Source: Arthrobacter crusticola (GTDB lineage: Bacteria; Actinomycetota; Actinomycetes; Actinomycetales; Micrococcaceae). Taken from it: a DNA stretch of 64,000 nucleotides. The DNA lies in the NCBI RefSeq assembly GCF_004357995.1, contig NZ_SMTK01000002.1, positions 434,001-498,000 on the forward strand. Direction: 5' to 3'. A program made the translations under genes and the position numbers. The notes below the pieces were generated by a model, which saw nothing but the letters and a program-made list of their open reading frames with translations, made no database searches and was not told the DNA's origin. The stretch's first letter is position 1. The number at the start of each line of letters is the position of its first letter. Below, in pieces: positions 17,919-28,093 of this stretch.

Positions 17919-18698
17919 TTACGCGTTGTCCGCTGAGCGGCGGCGGACGGCGTAGGTGCCGCCGGCCGCTGCCGCGAGAAGCAGGCCGCCACCGAGGGCG
18001 ATCATGGCGGTGTTATCGCCGGTAGCCCCCTGTTCGACGCCGGTGTCCGCACCGCCGTTAGGCATTGCCCCCATCTGGGAAGCGACGAGCGTGCCGCACA
18101 GTGCGGGCGAGGTGGCACCCAGCGGGAGGTCGGGGTTCAGGTCGCTGGGCGAGTTGAACGCCTCCTCCGAGCCGGTCGAGGTGGCGGGGTCGAGGCCATG
18201 GACCACCACGACGGCGGTTCCGGCTTCGAGAGCGGCCTTGGTGGCGTCGTCGAGCTCGATCGAACGCTGGATGGAGTAGGTTCCGCCCTGTCCGCCCAGT
18301 GCCAGGTTCAGGCCCTCGGCGGGGGTCGTGGCGCCGCTGGTGCTCAGCGTGGTCACGATGCCGCCGTAGCCCGGGGCACCTTCACTGACGCTGATGATGC
18401 CGTCGCCGTTGGCGTCGGCCTCGGGGGTGGGGCAGACGCCCTGGGCACCACCGTGGATGTGCTGGACGTGCGGGTAGGGCCCGTCCATGAAGGTCTCTGC
18501 GAGGCCGGAAACCTGAAGGTTGACCATGGCGGTGTTGCCGGTGACATCGACGGTGATGCTGCCGGTTCCCGTGGTCCCATTCAGCTGGCCAAGGGTCGAT
18601 GAGTAGGAGCCGTCCGCGGCCAGGGCGGGGGATCCCGCCAGGGCGACCGCGCCGAGGGCAAGGGCTGGGGCTGCAAGGAGACGCATTTTCTGCTTCAT
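17919..18698 (-). CDS. Secreted CHRD-like protein with EF-hand loop and C-terminal membrane anchor
   Basis: A 259-residue product starting MKQKMRLL (ATG 18698, GGAGG 8 bases upstream) with a signal peptide ending near PALAADG. The body carries CHRD-like features: VSGLAETFMDGPYPHVQHIH, then a canonical EF-hand loop DANGDGIISVSE. The C-terminus has a GADTG motif, an 11-residue gap, a hydrophobic segment (MIALGGGLLLAAAAGG) and RRR, the layout of a sortase sorting signal with a degenerate LAxTG. The sortase gene directly follows. The role in the envelope is unknown. Confidence 0.82.
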   Translation of the reverse strand: MKQKMRLLAAPALALGAVALAGSPALAADGSYSSTLGQLNGTTGTGSITVDVTGNTAMVNLQVSGLAETFMDGPYPHVQHIHGGAQGVCPTPEADANGDGIISVSEGAPGYGGIVTTLSTSGATTPAEGLNLALGGQGGTYSIQRSIELDDATKAALEAGTAVVVVHGLDPATSTGSEEAFNSPSDLNPDLPLGATSPALCGTLVASQMGAMPNGGADTGVEQGATGDNTAMIALGGGLLLAAAAGGTYAVRRRSADNA

Positions 18699-18903
18699 AA
18701 GAATTTCCTCCATAAGTGCGGATGATGCAGGCCGGTAGTGGGCGCGCACACAGGAGGTTCGGGGTGAGATGGATCACGGATGGGTGGATCGGCGAAAACT
18801 TTTCCGGCCCCGGTGCGGTGAGGGCTCGCGCGCAGGCGTGCGTGGGCGTTCGCCGGTGGTGGAAGCCGTCGGGAGGGGGTTCGTTGTTTGGAAGAATGGG
18901 CCC

Positions 18904-19395
18904 ATGCAGTCATTGGGAAGCACAGGAAAGCCCGCCCGCCGGGGTATCAGCGTCCGCATGGGGACGGTGGGCATGGCCATCATGATCGTCGTTTTCCTCG
19001 TCGCCGTGGTGTTCGCGGCCAACGAGAACGACGTCGTCGGCTGGCTCGTCGTGCTCATCTCCCTCGGCTGGCTGCTCATCTTCTCCTACGTGGTCTTCAC
19101 CCTCCGCGGGGCCGCACGGAAGGCCGCTGACCGTTTCAGCGAGGCGCAGCAGGGCTTCGCCCCCGCACGGCGTACGGCCGGCCCCTCCGACGAGGCGGCC
19201 CGCGCCCGTGACCTGAAGCTCGATCACAGCTTCAAGATCGTCCAGGTCCAGGTGGGCGTCGTCCGGGAGTACCTCGGCCGCGACGAGGGCATGGTCGAGC
19301 GCGCCTTAGAGACCATCGAAATCACCTCGCACAACGCCCGGTCGATGATGAAGAACGCCGGTGAGGGGCCCGTCGAGGGCACCATCGTCGACTGA
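18904..19395 (+). CDS. Small two-helix membrane protein, uncharacterised
   Basis: A 163-residue product with two transmembrane segments (MGTVGMAIMIVVFLVAVVFA and WLVVLISLGWLLIFSYVVF) followed by a soluble, mostly helical domain with FKIVQVQVGVVREYL and MVERALETIEITSHNARS. No family is recognised with confidence. The start is ATG at 18904, with a weak -10 (AAGAAT) ending six bases upstream, so possibly leaderless. It contains a rare TTA codon (19306-19308). The 205-base gap upstream, divergent from the CHRD gene, shows no other gene. Confidence 0.75.
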   Translation: MQSLGSTGKPARRGISVRMGTVGMAIMIVVFLVAVVFAANENDVVGWLVVLISLGWLLIFSYVVFTLRGAARKAADRFSEAQQGFAPARRTAGPSDEAARARDLKLDHSFKIVQVQVGVVREYLGRDEGMVERALETIEITSHNARSMMKNAGEGPVEGTIVD

Positions 19396-19463
19396 ATCGG
19401 CCGCCGTTCCGATCGGGTTCTGCCAACATGATTCGCCCGGTGCTCCGGGGTAAGGTGGGTCGA

Positions 19464-21346
<1,883 letters not shown>

Positions 21347-21349
21347 GCC

Positions 21350-21943
21350 ATGCGGCAGCGGATGAGTGAGCTGCGCCGCGACCCGGCCGACGCCGGGCCT
21401 GGACTGCCGGAAACCACCTGCGTGGGGGTCACGCTGCCGGTACCCGAACCACTGGCAGGGGAGCTCGAACGCTGGCGGGCATCCTTCGGGGACCCGATGG
21501 CCTTCCTCGTACCCCCGCACATCACCCTCATCACCACGACGCCGGCCACCGACTGGGAGTGGACACTCGAGCATGTCCGCGCCGTGGCCGCGAAACAGGG
21601 ACCCTTTACCGTGACGCTCAGCGGAACCGGCTCCTTCCGGCCGCTGTCACCGGTGGTGTTCCTCAACGTGCGGTCCGGATTCCGGGAGTGCGTCGAGCTT
21701 CACTCCCGGCTGCAGGCCGGACCCCTCGAACGCACCCTCGAGTTCCCCTTCCACCCGCACGTCACCGTCGCACACGACGTGAGCGAGGCGAGCATGGACG
21801 AGGCCGCGCAGCAACTGCGGTCCTTCGAGGCCTCCTTCGAGGTCCGTACCATGGGACTGTATGAGCATGAGCATTCTGGGCTGTGGAAACTGCGGGAAGA
21901 GCTGAGCTTTGGCGAAAACACCGAGGACCGCGAGGAGCGCTGA
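21350..21943 (+). CDS. 2'-5' RNA ligase family protein (2H phosphoesterase)
   Basis: A 197-residue protein with the two HxT motifs of the 2H superfamily, VPPHITLITT (about residue 63) and HPHVTVAHDV (about residue 140). Members act on 2',3'-cyclic or 2'-5' RNA ends. It starts at the ATG 21350 (a second ATG at 21362 is possible), 3 bases after trpS, and its 3' end overlaps the next gene by 35 bases. A role in RNA end processing is inferred from the family. Confidence 0.88.
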   Translation: MRQRMSELRRDPADAGPGLPETTCVGVTLPVPEPLAGELERWRASFGDPMAFLVPPHITLITTTPATDWEWTLEHVRAVAAKQGPFTVTLSGTGSFRPLSPVVFLNVRSGFRECVELHSRLQAGPLERTLEFPFHPHVTVAHDVSEASMDEAAQQLRSFEASFEVRTMGLYEHEHSGLWKLREELSFGENTEDREER

Positions 21944-22985
21944 TCCCGCCTCTCCGGCCGACCACGCCCGGCTGGTCCTGAGGATCCTCGAAGCACGCCA
22001 GAACCTCACCCGCGCCGAGCGGGACCACGCGGGCCCCGCGGCCGTCGCCACCGCCCGGCTGCGGGTGGCACTTGCCCGGCTGAGCGCCCTGCGCCCGCTG
22101 CGGGCGCTCCAGCTTTACGCGCTGCGCCGCGGAGCGCTGCTGGCCGCAGGCATCGCCTACCGCATGTTCTTCGCGATCGCTGCGATGCTCGTGGCCGGGT
22201 TCTCCATTCTCGGCCTGGTCATCGCGGGGGACACCCGGCTGCAGGAGCTGATCGTCCGCACGGTCGCGGCCACCACGCCCGGCCTCATCGACACCGGCGA
22301 CGGCGGGCTCGCCACCCGGGAGGAACTGTTCTCGGGTGCGGGGTTCGGCGCCGCGCTCGTCATCTCGACGGCCGTCATGCTCCTCTCCTCGCTCGTCTGG
22401 ATGGCCGGCATCCGGGCGGGCATGCGGAGCATCTTCGCCCTGGGCCCGGTGACCGAGAGTGCCCTGAAGATCATCCTCAAGGATCTCGCGGTGCTGCTCG
22501 TCCTGGCCGTCGCGCTGCTGGTGACAACGGGTGTCGGGTTTATCGCCAATACGATGCTCGACCTCGCCCTCGACCTGGTGGGACTGACCGAGGCGTCGCG
22601 TCCGCTGACCCAGCTCGCAGGCTTCGCCATCATGCTCGTCCTCGATACGGCGGTCGCCTCTCTCCTGCTCCACACCACCTCTGCGATCGACATGCCGCGG
22701 AAGGTCCTGCTGCAGGCCGCGGTCTTCGCCGGGGTGGGCAGCACGGTGCTGCGCACCGTGAGCGCGTCGCTCCTGGCAGGTCTTGCCTCGACGCCGCTGC
22801 TCGCCCCGTTCGCCGTGATCCTCGGCCTCTTCGTTTGGTTCTACGTGCTGAGCCAGGTGTACCTCCTGGCGGCGGCGTGGGGCGCCGTGGGAACGGCCGA
22901 CGCCGCGGCGCTGGCCGCGCACGAACACCGGGAGAAGGCGGGGACGCTGCGGCAGCAGAGCCGGAAGGCCCGCCGCAGGCCCTGA
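21909..22985 (+). CDS. YihY/BrkB family inner-membrane protein
   Basis: A 358-residue polytopic protein of the YihY/virulence-factor BrkB family (formerly mis-called RNase BN). A charged N-terminus is followed by ALRRGALLAAGIAYRMFFAI, the conserved first helix, and about five further membrane segments. The C-terminal tail is basic. The start is a TTG at 21909, inside the 3' end of the upstream gene. The function of the family is not firmly established. A bidirectional terminator at 23076-23102 follows. Confidence 0.86.
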   Translation: MAKTPRTARSADPASPADHARLVLRILEARQNLTRAERDHAGPAAVATARLRVALARLSALRPLRALQLYALRRGALLAAGIAYRMFFAIAAMLVAGFSILGLVIAGDTRLQELIVRTVAATTPGLIDTGDGGLATREELFSGAGFGAALVISTAVMLLSSLVWMAGIRAGMRSIFALGPVTESALKIILKDLAVLLVLAVALLVTTGVGFIANTMLDLALDLVGLTEASRPLTQLAGFAIMLVLDTAVASLLLHTTSAIDMPRKVLLQAAVFAGVGSTVLRTVSASLLAGLASTPLLAPFAVILGLFVWFYVLSQVYLLAAAWGAVGTADAAALAAHEHREKAGTLRQQSRKARRRP

Positions 22986-23075
22986 CCCGGTGGCGCCCGA
23001 AGCGGGGACGCAGCCCGGAGCGGGGACGCCCGGCCGGCAGGCGAAGGCGGGGCGCGGAAACGGCGGGGACGCGAA

Positions 23076-23102
23076 AAGGGCGGCCCCTGAGGGGCCGCCC
23101 TT
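23076..23102. terminator. Bidirectional terminator between the YihY gene and sdhB
   Basis: AAGGGCGGCCCC (23076-23087), loop TGA, GGGGCCGCCCTT (23091-23102), with A-rich/T-rich flanks on both sides. It sits between two convergent genes and can serve both. Confidence 0.85.
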
Positions 23103-23145
23103 GATCGGACGCACGGGTGGCCGGGGCCACCGGTACCGCGTCGGG

Positions 23146-23931
23146 TCAGATCTTGCGGGTAAGGATTGCCTGCTTGACCTCGGAGATGGCCTTGGTGACC
23201 TGAATGCCGCGCGGGCAGGCTTCCGAACAGTTGAAGGTGGTGCGGCAGCGCCACACGCCTTCCTTGTCGTTGAGGATTTCGAGGCGCATGTCACCGGCGT
23301 CGTCGCGGGAGTCGAAGATGAAGCGGTGCGCATTGACGATCGCGGCGGGGCCGAAGTACTGGCCGTCGGTCCAGAACACGGGGCAGGACGAGGTGCACGC
23401 GGCGCACAGGATGCACTTGGTGGTGTCGTCGTAACGCTCGCGGTCCTCGGCGGACTGCAGGCGCTCCCGGGTGGGCTCATGGCCCTTCGTGATGAGGAAC
23501 GGCATGATCTCGCGGTAGGACTGGAAGAACGGCTCCATGTCCACGATCAGGTCCTTCTCCACCGGCAGGCCCTTGATCGGCTCGACCAGAATGGGCTTGG
23601 AGGTGTCGAGGTCCTTCAGCAGGGTCTTGCAGGCGAGCCGGTTGCGGCCGTTGATCCGCATCGCATCCGATCCGCAGACACCGTGGGCGCAGGAGCGGCG
23701 GAAGGACACCGATCCGTCGTGCTCCCACTTGACCTTGTGCAGGGCATCGAGCACGCGGTCGGTGCCGTACATGGTCAGCTGCCATTCGTCCCAGTGGGCC
23801 TCGTCGGAGACCTCGGGGTTGTAGCGGCGGACCTTGAGCGTGATGTCGAAGGAGGGGATTTCCCCGCCCCCGACGCCGGCGGGAAGCTCTACCTTTGAGG
23901 CCGGCTCTTTTTCGATGGTTGGGGTGCTCAT
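23146..23931 (-). CDS. sdhB: Succinate dehydrogenase iron-sulfur subunit
   Basis: A 261-residue electron-transfer subunit of complex II. The [2Fe-2S] ligands are in SFRRSCAHGVCGSDAM with a later RLAC; the Asp in CGSD replaces a cysteine as in many SdhB proteins. The [4Fe-4S] and [3Fe-4S] ligands are in CILCAACTSSCPVF and FNCSEACPRGI. Its start overlaps the sdhA stop by one base. It is the last gene of sdhCDAB. Confidence 0.97.
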   Translation of the reverse strand: MSTPTIEKEPASKVELPAGVGGGEIPSFDITLKVRRYNPEVSDEAHWDEWQLTMYGTDRVLDALHKVKWEHDGSVSFRRSCAHGVCGSDAMRINGRNRLACKTLLKDLDTSKPILVEPIKGLPVEKDLIVDMEPFFQSYREIMPFLITKGHEPTRERLQSAEDRERYDDTTKCILCAACTSSCPVFWTDGQYFGPAAIVNAHRFIFDSRDDAGDMRLEILNDKEGVWRCRTTFNCSEACPRGIQVTKAISEVKQAILTRKI

Positions 23932-25709
23932 CAGTACTTACGCTCCATCGGCTGGTAACGGGTGAAAATGACCGGCTTGGTTTCAAGGCGGACGCCGCTG
24001 GTCTCGACGGCGCTGGGATCCTTGTAGGCCATCGAGTGGGTCATGAAGTTCTCGTCGTCGCGGGTCGGGTAGTCCTCGCGGAAGTGGCCCCCGCGGGACT
24101 CCTTGCGGTGCAGGGCCGCGGCGGTCATGACCTTGGCCATGTCCAGCAGGAACCCGAGCTCAACGGCCTCGAGGAGGTCGAGGTTGAAGCGCTTGCCCTT
24201 GTCCTGGACGGAGATGCGCTTGTAGCGCTCCTCGAGCCCGTCGATGACGCGCAGCGCCTCAAGGAGGGTCTCCTCGGTGCGGAACACCTGGACGTTGGCG
24301 TCCATGATGTCCTGGAGTTCCTTGCGGATCTGGGCGACGCGCTCCCCGCCCTCGGAACTGCGGGCTGTATCGAGCAGGGCGACGGTATCGGCCAGCGGGT
24401 CCGCGGGGATGTCGACGAAGTCGGCGCTGAGGGCGTACTCCGCGGCGTAGATGCCGGCACGCTTGCCGAAGACGTTGATGTCGAGCAGCGAGTTCGTGCC
24501 CAGCCGGTTCGAGCCGTGCACCGAAACGCAGGCCACCTCGCCGGCGGCGTAGAGCCCGGGCACGATGGTGTCGTTGTCCTGGAGGACCTCGGCCTTGATG
24601 TTCGTGGGAATCCCGCCCATGGCGTAGTGGGCCGTCGGGAAGACCGGCACCGGCTCCGTGTAGGGCTCAACGCCGAGGTAGGTGCGGGCGAACTCGGTGA
24701 TGTCCGGGAGCTTCGCGTCGATGTGAGCCGGCTCAAGGTGCGTCAGGTCGAGCAGGACGTAGTCCTTGTTCGGCCCGGCGCCGCGGCCCTCGCGAACCTC
24801 GTTGGCCATCGACCGGGCGACGATGTCGCGCGGTGCCAGGTCCTTGATGGTGGGGGCGTAGCGCTCCATGAAGCGTTCGCCCTCGGAGTTGCGCAGGATC
24901 GCGCCCTCGCCGCGGGCGGCCTCCGACAGGAGGATGCCCAGGCCGGCCAGGCCCGTCGGGTGGAACTGGAAGAACTCCATGTCCTCGAGGGGGATGCCCC
25001 GGCGGAAGGCGATGCCCATGCCGTCGCCGGTGAGGGTGTGGGCGTTCGAGGTGGTCTTGTAGACCTTGCCGACGCCGCCGGAGGCGAAGATGACGGACTT
25101 GGCCTGGAAGACGTGCAGCTCACCGGAGGCGAGGTCGTACGAGACGACGCCGGCGACGCGCTTCTGCAGCCGGGTCGCGCCGTTCTCGGTGACTTCCTGG
25201 TCGACCATCAGCAGGTCGAGGACGTAGTACTCGTTGTAGAACTCGACGTTGTGCTTGACGCAGTTTTGGTACAGCGTCTGCAGGATCATGTGGCCGGTGC
25301 GGTCCGCGGCGTAGCAGGACCGGCGGACCGGGGCCTTGCCGTGGTCGCGGGTGTGGCCGCCGAAGCGGCGCTGGTCGATCCGGCCCTCGGGGGTGCGGTT
25401 GAACGGCAGCCCCATCTTCTCGAGGTCGAGGACGGCGTCGATGGCTTCCTTGGCCATCACCTCGGCGGCGTCCTGGTCGACGAGGTAGTCACCGCCCTTG
25501 ACGGTGTCGAACGTGTGCCACTCCCAGTTGTCTTCCTCGACATTGGCGAGAGCGGCGCACATGCCGCCCTGGGCGGCGCCCGTGTGGGAGCGCGTGGGGT
25601 AGAGCTTCGTCAGTACAGCCGTGCGCGCCCGCTGACCGGACTCGATGGCCGCGCGCATCCCTGCGCCGCCTGCTCCGACGATGACGACGTCGTACTTGTG
25701 GACCTGCAT
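23931..25709 (-). CDS. sdhA: Succinate dehydrogenase flavoprotein subunit
   Basis: A 592-residue FAD subunit that oxidises succinate to fumarate. The dinucleotide fold is DVVIVGAGGAGMRAA. The covalent-FAD histidine is in TRSHTGAAQGG, the active-site segment is GGHTRDHGKAPVRRSCY, and the C-terminal FAD motif is SVHGSNRLGTNSLLD. The length is normal. It lies 55 bases after sdhD; the start is ATG at 25709. Confidence 0.98.
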   Translation of the reverse strand: MQVHKYDVVIVGAGGAGMRAAIESGQRARTAVLTKLYPTRSHTGAAQGGMCAALANVEEDNWEWHTFDTVKGGDYLVDQDAAEVMAKEAIDAVLDLEKMGLPFNRTPEGRIDQRRFGGHTRDHGKAPVRRSCYAADRTGHMILQTLYQNCVKHNVEFYNEYYVLDLLMVDQEVTENGATRLQKRVAGVVSYDLASGELHVFQAKSVIFASGGVGKVYKTTSNAHTLTGDGMGIAFRRGIPLEDMEFFQFHPTGLAGLGILLSEAARGEGAILRNSEGERFMERYAPTIKDLAPRDIVARSMANEVREGRGAGPNKDYVLLDLTHLEPAHIDAKLPDITEFARTYLGVEPYTEPVPVFPTAHYAMGGIPTNIKAEVLQDNDTIVPGLYAAGEVACVSVHGSNRLGTNSLLDINVFGKRAGIYAAEYALSADFVDIPADPLADTVALLDTARSSEGGERVAQIRKELQDIMDANVQVFRTEETLLEALRVIDGLEERYKRISVQDKGKRFNLDLLEAVELGFLLDMAKVMTAAALHRKESRGGHFREDYPTRDDENFMTHSMAYKDPSAVETSGVRLETKPVIFTRYQPMERKY

Positions 25710-25764
25710 GCTTGTCGCTCTTTCTGTTGAAACAATGAGGCAGGCCGCCGGGCGGCCCGCGCCC

Positions 25765-26232
25765 CTACGCCGTGGGGCAGTACGAGGCGACGTGGGCCAC
25801 GCCGTCGATGACCGGGCAGGGATCGAAGGTGAAGATGACCAGCGTGCCCAGGAGGATGATGACGACGGTGGCCGTGTAGAGCACGCCCTTGAGCCACATG
25901 CGCGTCGAGTTCTTCTCCGCGTAGTCGTTGATGATGGTGCGCACGCCGTTGGTGCCGTGCAGCATGGCCAGCCAGAGCAGCACCAGGTCCCAGACCTGCC
26001 AGACCGGGCTGGCCCACTTGCCGGCCACGAAACCGAAGTCGACCTGGCTGATGCCGTCGCCGGCCACCAGGGACGTCCACAGGTGGACGAAGATCATCAC
26101 CACGAGGACCACCCCGGACAGGCGCATGAACAGCCAGGCGCCCATCTCGAAGTTGCCGCGGGAGGAGCGGGTGCGGGAGTAGGCGGGGGAGACGCGCCCC
26201 GAGCGGGGGCTTTCTACAGTGGGGACAGCCAT
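25765..26232 (-). CDS. sdhD: Succinate dehydrogenase hydrophobic membrane anchor subunit
   Basis: A 155-residue protein with a soluble N-terminus and three membrane segments: WLFMRLSGVVLVVMIFVHLW, VWDLVLLWLAMLHGTNG and VLYTATVVIILLGTLVIF. The histidine in IFVHLW is in the usual haem/quinone region. It starts 3 bases after sdhC, so the genes are almost certainly cotranscribed. Confidence 0.94.
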   Translation of the reverse strand: MAVPTVESPRSGRVSPAYSRTRSSRGNFEMGAWLFMRLSGVVLVVMIFVHLWTSLVAGDGISQVDFGFVAGKWASPVWQVWDLVLLWLAMLHGTNGVRTIINDYAEKNSTRMWLKGVLYTATVVIILLGTLVIFTFDPCPVIDGVAHVASYCPTA

Positions 26233-26235
26233 GGC

Positions 26236-26616
26236 TTAGTGACCTCCGAAGACAACCGAAAGATGGCGGATGGAGAAGGCGAGCATTGTCAGCGCCCAGA
26301 GGCCGACGACGCCCCACAGCATCTGGCGGTGGTAGCGCGGGCCCTTCTTCCAGAAGTCCACGGCGATGACGCGGAGTCCGTTGAAGGCGTGGAACACGAT
26401 GGCGCCGACGAGCCCGAGCTCGCCCAGGCCCATGATGGGGTTCTTATAGGCGGCGATGACCGCGTCGTACGCTTCCGGTGAGACCCGGACCAGCGATGTG
26501 TCCAGGACGTGGACGAGGAGGAAGAAGAAAATCACTACCCCGGTGATGCGGTGTGCTACCCACGACCACTGGCCCTCGCGGCCACGGTAGAGGGTGCCAG
26601 CTGGTGTCTTCGGCAT
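26236..26616 (-). CDS. sdhC: Succinate dehydrogenase cytochrome b556 subunit
   Basis: A 126-residue membrane anchor with three hydrophobic segments. It contains WVAHRITGVVIFFFLLVHVL, the SdhC signature with a haem-type His, and VFHAFNGLRVIAVDF. The ATG at 26616 (MPKTPAG) was chosen because GGGAGG lies about 8 bases upstream; longer readings start in non-homologous sequence. First gene of sdhCDAB. Confidence 0.94.
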   Translation of the reverse strand: MPKTPAGTLYRGREGQWSWVAHRITGVVIFFFLLVHVLDTSLVRVSPEAYDAVIAAYKNPIMGLGELGLVGAIVFHAFNGLRVIAVDFWKKGPRYHRQMLWGVVGLWALTMLAFSIRHLSVVFGGH

Positions 26617-26702
26617 TGAATTTACCTCCCTGCATCGCACGGGCGTTAGCGTGTCTTCCACGCAGGAATGTCGCCGGTGCGAGAGCACTCTAAGTCAAGG
26701 AT

Positions 26703-26731
26703 AATCTAGGCCGGGGACGGCCCGCCTTCAA
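26703..26731 (-). promoter_or_regulatory. sdhC: Probable sigma-A promoter for sdhCDAB
   Basis: Minus strand TTGAAG (26726-26731), a 17-base spacer and TAGATT (26703-26708) lie about 87 bases upstream of the sdhC start. On the other strand a TATACT (26744-26749) may serve the divergent mannose-1-phosphate guanylyltransferase gene, although no clear -35 goes with it. Confidence 0.55.
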
Positions 26732-26844
26732 TTTAGGCTCCCCTATACTGTGAGGCTGTTCACATTGACGGCCCGGCCGGTGGGGTGGATGTTTGCCAAA
26801 TCGTTTCCCGCGCGCGCGGGTGGTGTCAGCTAACGTGGGAGGGG

Positions 26845-27981
26845 ATGACTACCGAGAGGGCAGCCGCCCAACCCCAGAACGTGTTCGACCGCTTCCACGG
26901 CGTGATCCCCGCGGGCGGTGTCGGCACCCGGCTGTGGCCGCTCTCCCGCGCCGCCGCGCCCAAGTTCCTCCACGATCTCACCGGCTCCGGCAGCACCCTG
27001 ATCCGGGCGACCTACGACCGGCTCGGCCCGCTCTGCCCGGGACGCACCATGGTCGTCACCGGCGTAGTGCACCGCGGGGCGGTCCTGGCCCAGCTGCCCG
27101 AACTCGAGGACACCAACCTCGTCCTCGAGAGCGAGCCCAAGGATTCGGCGGCGGCCATCGGGCTCGCCGCGGCCATCCTGTACCGCCGGGACCCGAACAT
27201 CATCATGGGCTCCTTCGCCGCGGACCAGGTGATCACCCCCGTCGACGTCTTCCAGGCTGCGGTGCGCGAGGCGATCCACACGGCGGCCGAGGGCTATATC
27301 GTCACCATCGGGATCGAGCCGACGCACCCCTCCACCGGGTTCGGCTACATCCGGGCGGGCGAACCGCTTGCCATCGAGGGGGCGCCCAGCGCGCACGCCG
27401 TCATCGAGTTCGTGGAGAAACCCTCGGAGCCGGTCGCGCGCGGCTACCTCGAGTCGGGCAAATACAGCTGGAACGCCGGCATGTTCGTGGCGCCGGTGGC
27501 TCTGATGCTCAAGCACCTCGAGGCGAACGAGCCCGAGCTCTACGCAGGCCTGAGCGAAATCGCCGACGACTGGGACACCCCGCGCCGCGTGAAGACCGCG
27601 CGGCGGGTCTGGCCGTCCCTGCCGAAGATCGCCATCGACTACGCCGTGGCCGAGCCCGCAGCGGCGGCCGGCGACGTCGCCATGATCCCGGGCAGGTTCA
27701 CCTGGGACGACGTCGGAGACTTCGCAGCGATCGGCAGGCTGCGCCCGGCCACCGAGAACAGCAAGATCATGGTGATGGGGGAGGGGGCGCGGGTCTTCGC
27801 CGAAAACGCCTCGGGCATCGTCGTGTCCGACACCAAGCGGGTGATCGCGCTGATCGGCATCGACGACGTCGTCATCGTCGACACCCCCGATGCGCTGCTG
27901 GTGACGACCAAGGAACACGCCCAGGAGGTCAAGAAGGCCGTGGAGCACCTGCGGGCCAGCGGCGACACCGACGTCCTCTGA
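26845..27981 (+). CDS. manC: Mannose-1-phosphate guanylyltransferase
   Basis: Makes GDP-mannose from GTP and mannose-1-phosphate for glycan and glycolipid synthesis. The 378-residue product has the nucleotidyltransferase motif IPAGGVGTRLWPLSR, the pyrophosphorylase-type VEFVEKP and the conserved YSWNAGMFV. It is the short ManC form, without a fused phosphomannose isomerase domain. The ATG at 26845 is preceded by GGGAGGGG at very short spacing. It is divergent from sdhCDAB. Confidence 0.92.
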   Translation: MTTERAAAQPQNVFDRFHGVIPAGGVGTRLWPLSRAAAPKFLHDLTGSGSTLIRATYDRLGPLCPGRTMVVTGVVHRGAVLAQLPELEDTNLVLESEPKDSAAAIGLAAAILYRRDPNIIMGSFAADQVITPVDVFQAAVREAIHTAAEGYIVTIGIEPTHPSTGFGYIRAGEPLAIEGAPSAHAVIEFVEKPSEPVARGYLESGKYSWNAGMFVAPVALMLKHLEANEPELYAGLSEIADDWDTPRRVKTARRVWPSLPKIAIDYAVAEPAAAAGDVAMIPGRFTWDDVGDFAAIGRLRPATENSKIMVMGEGARVFAENASGIVVSDTKRVIALIGIDDVVIVDTPDALLVTTKEHAQEVKKAVEHLRASGDTDVL

Positions 27982-28093
27982 TCCGGTCACGCCGACGGGA
28001 CCAGGCCCGGCCGGGGACGGCGTTGAGACCTTCGGTGACGCCTGCCGGCGCCCTCTTTACGGTTCCGGGGGCGAGGGTCGGTAGGCTTGGAGC

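Noticed and set aside
26744-26749. TATACT as a full promoter for manC
   Set aside because: A good -10 but no acceptable -35 at 16-19 bases, and the start codon is 95 bases away with another possible -10 (TAACGT) nearer.
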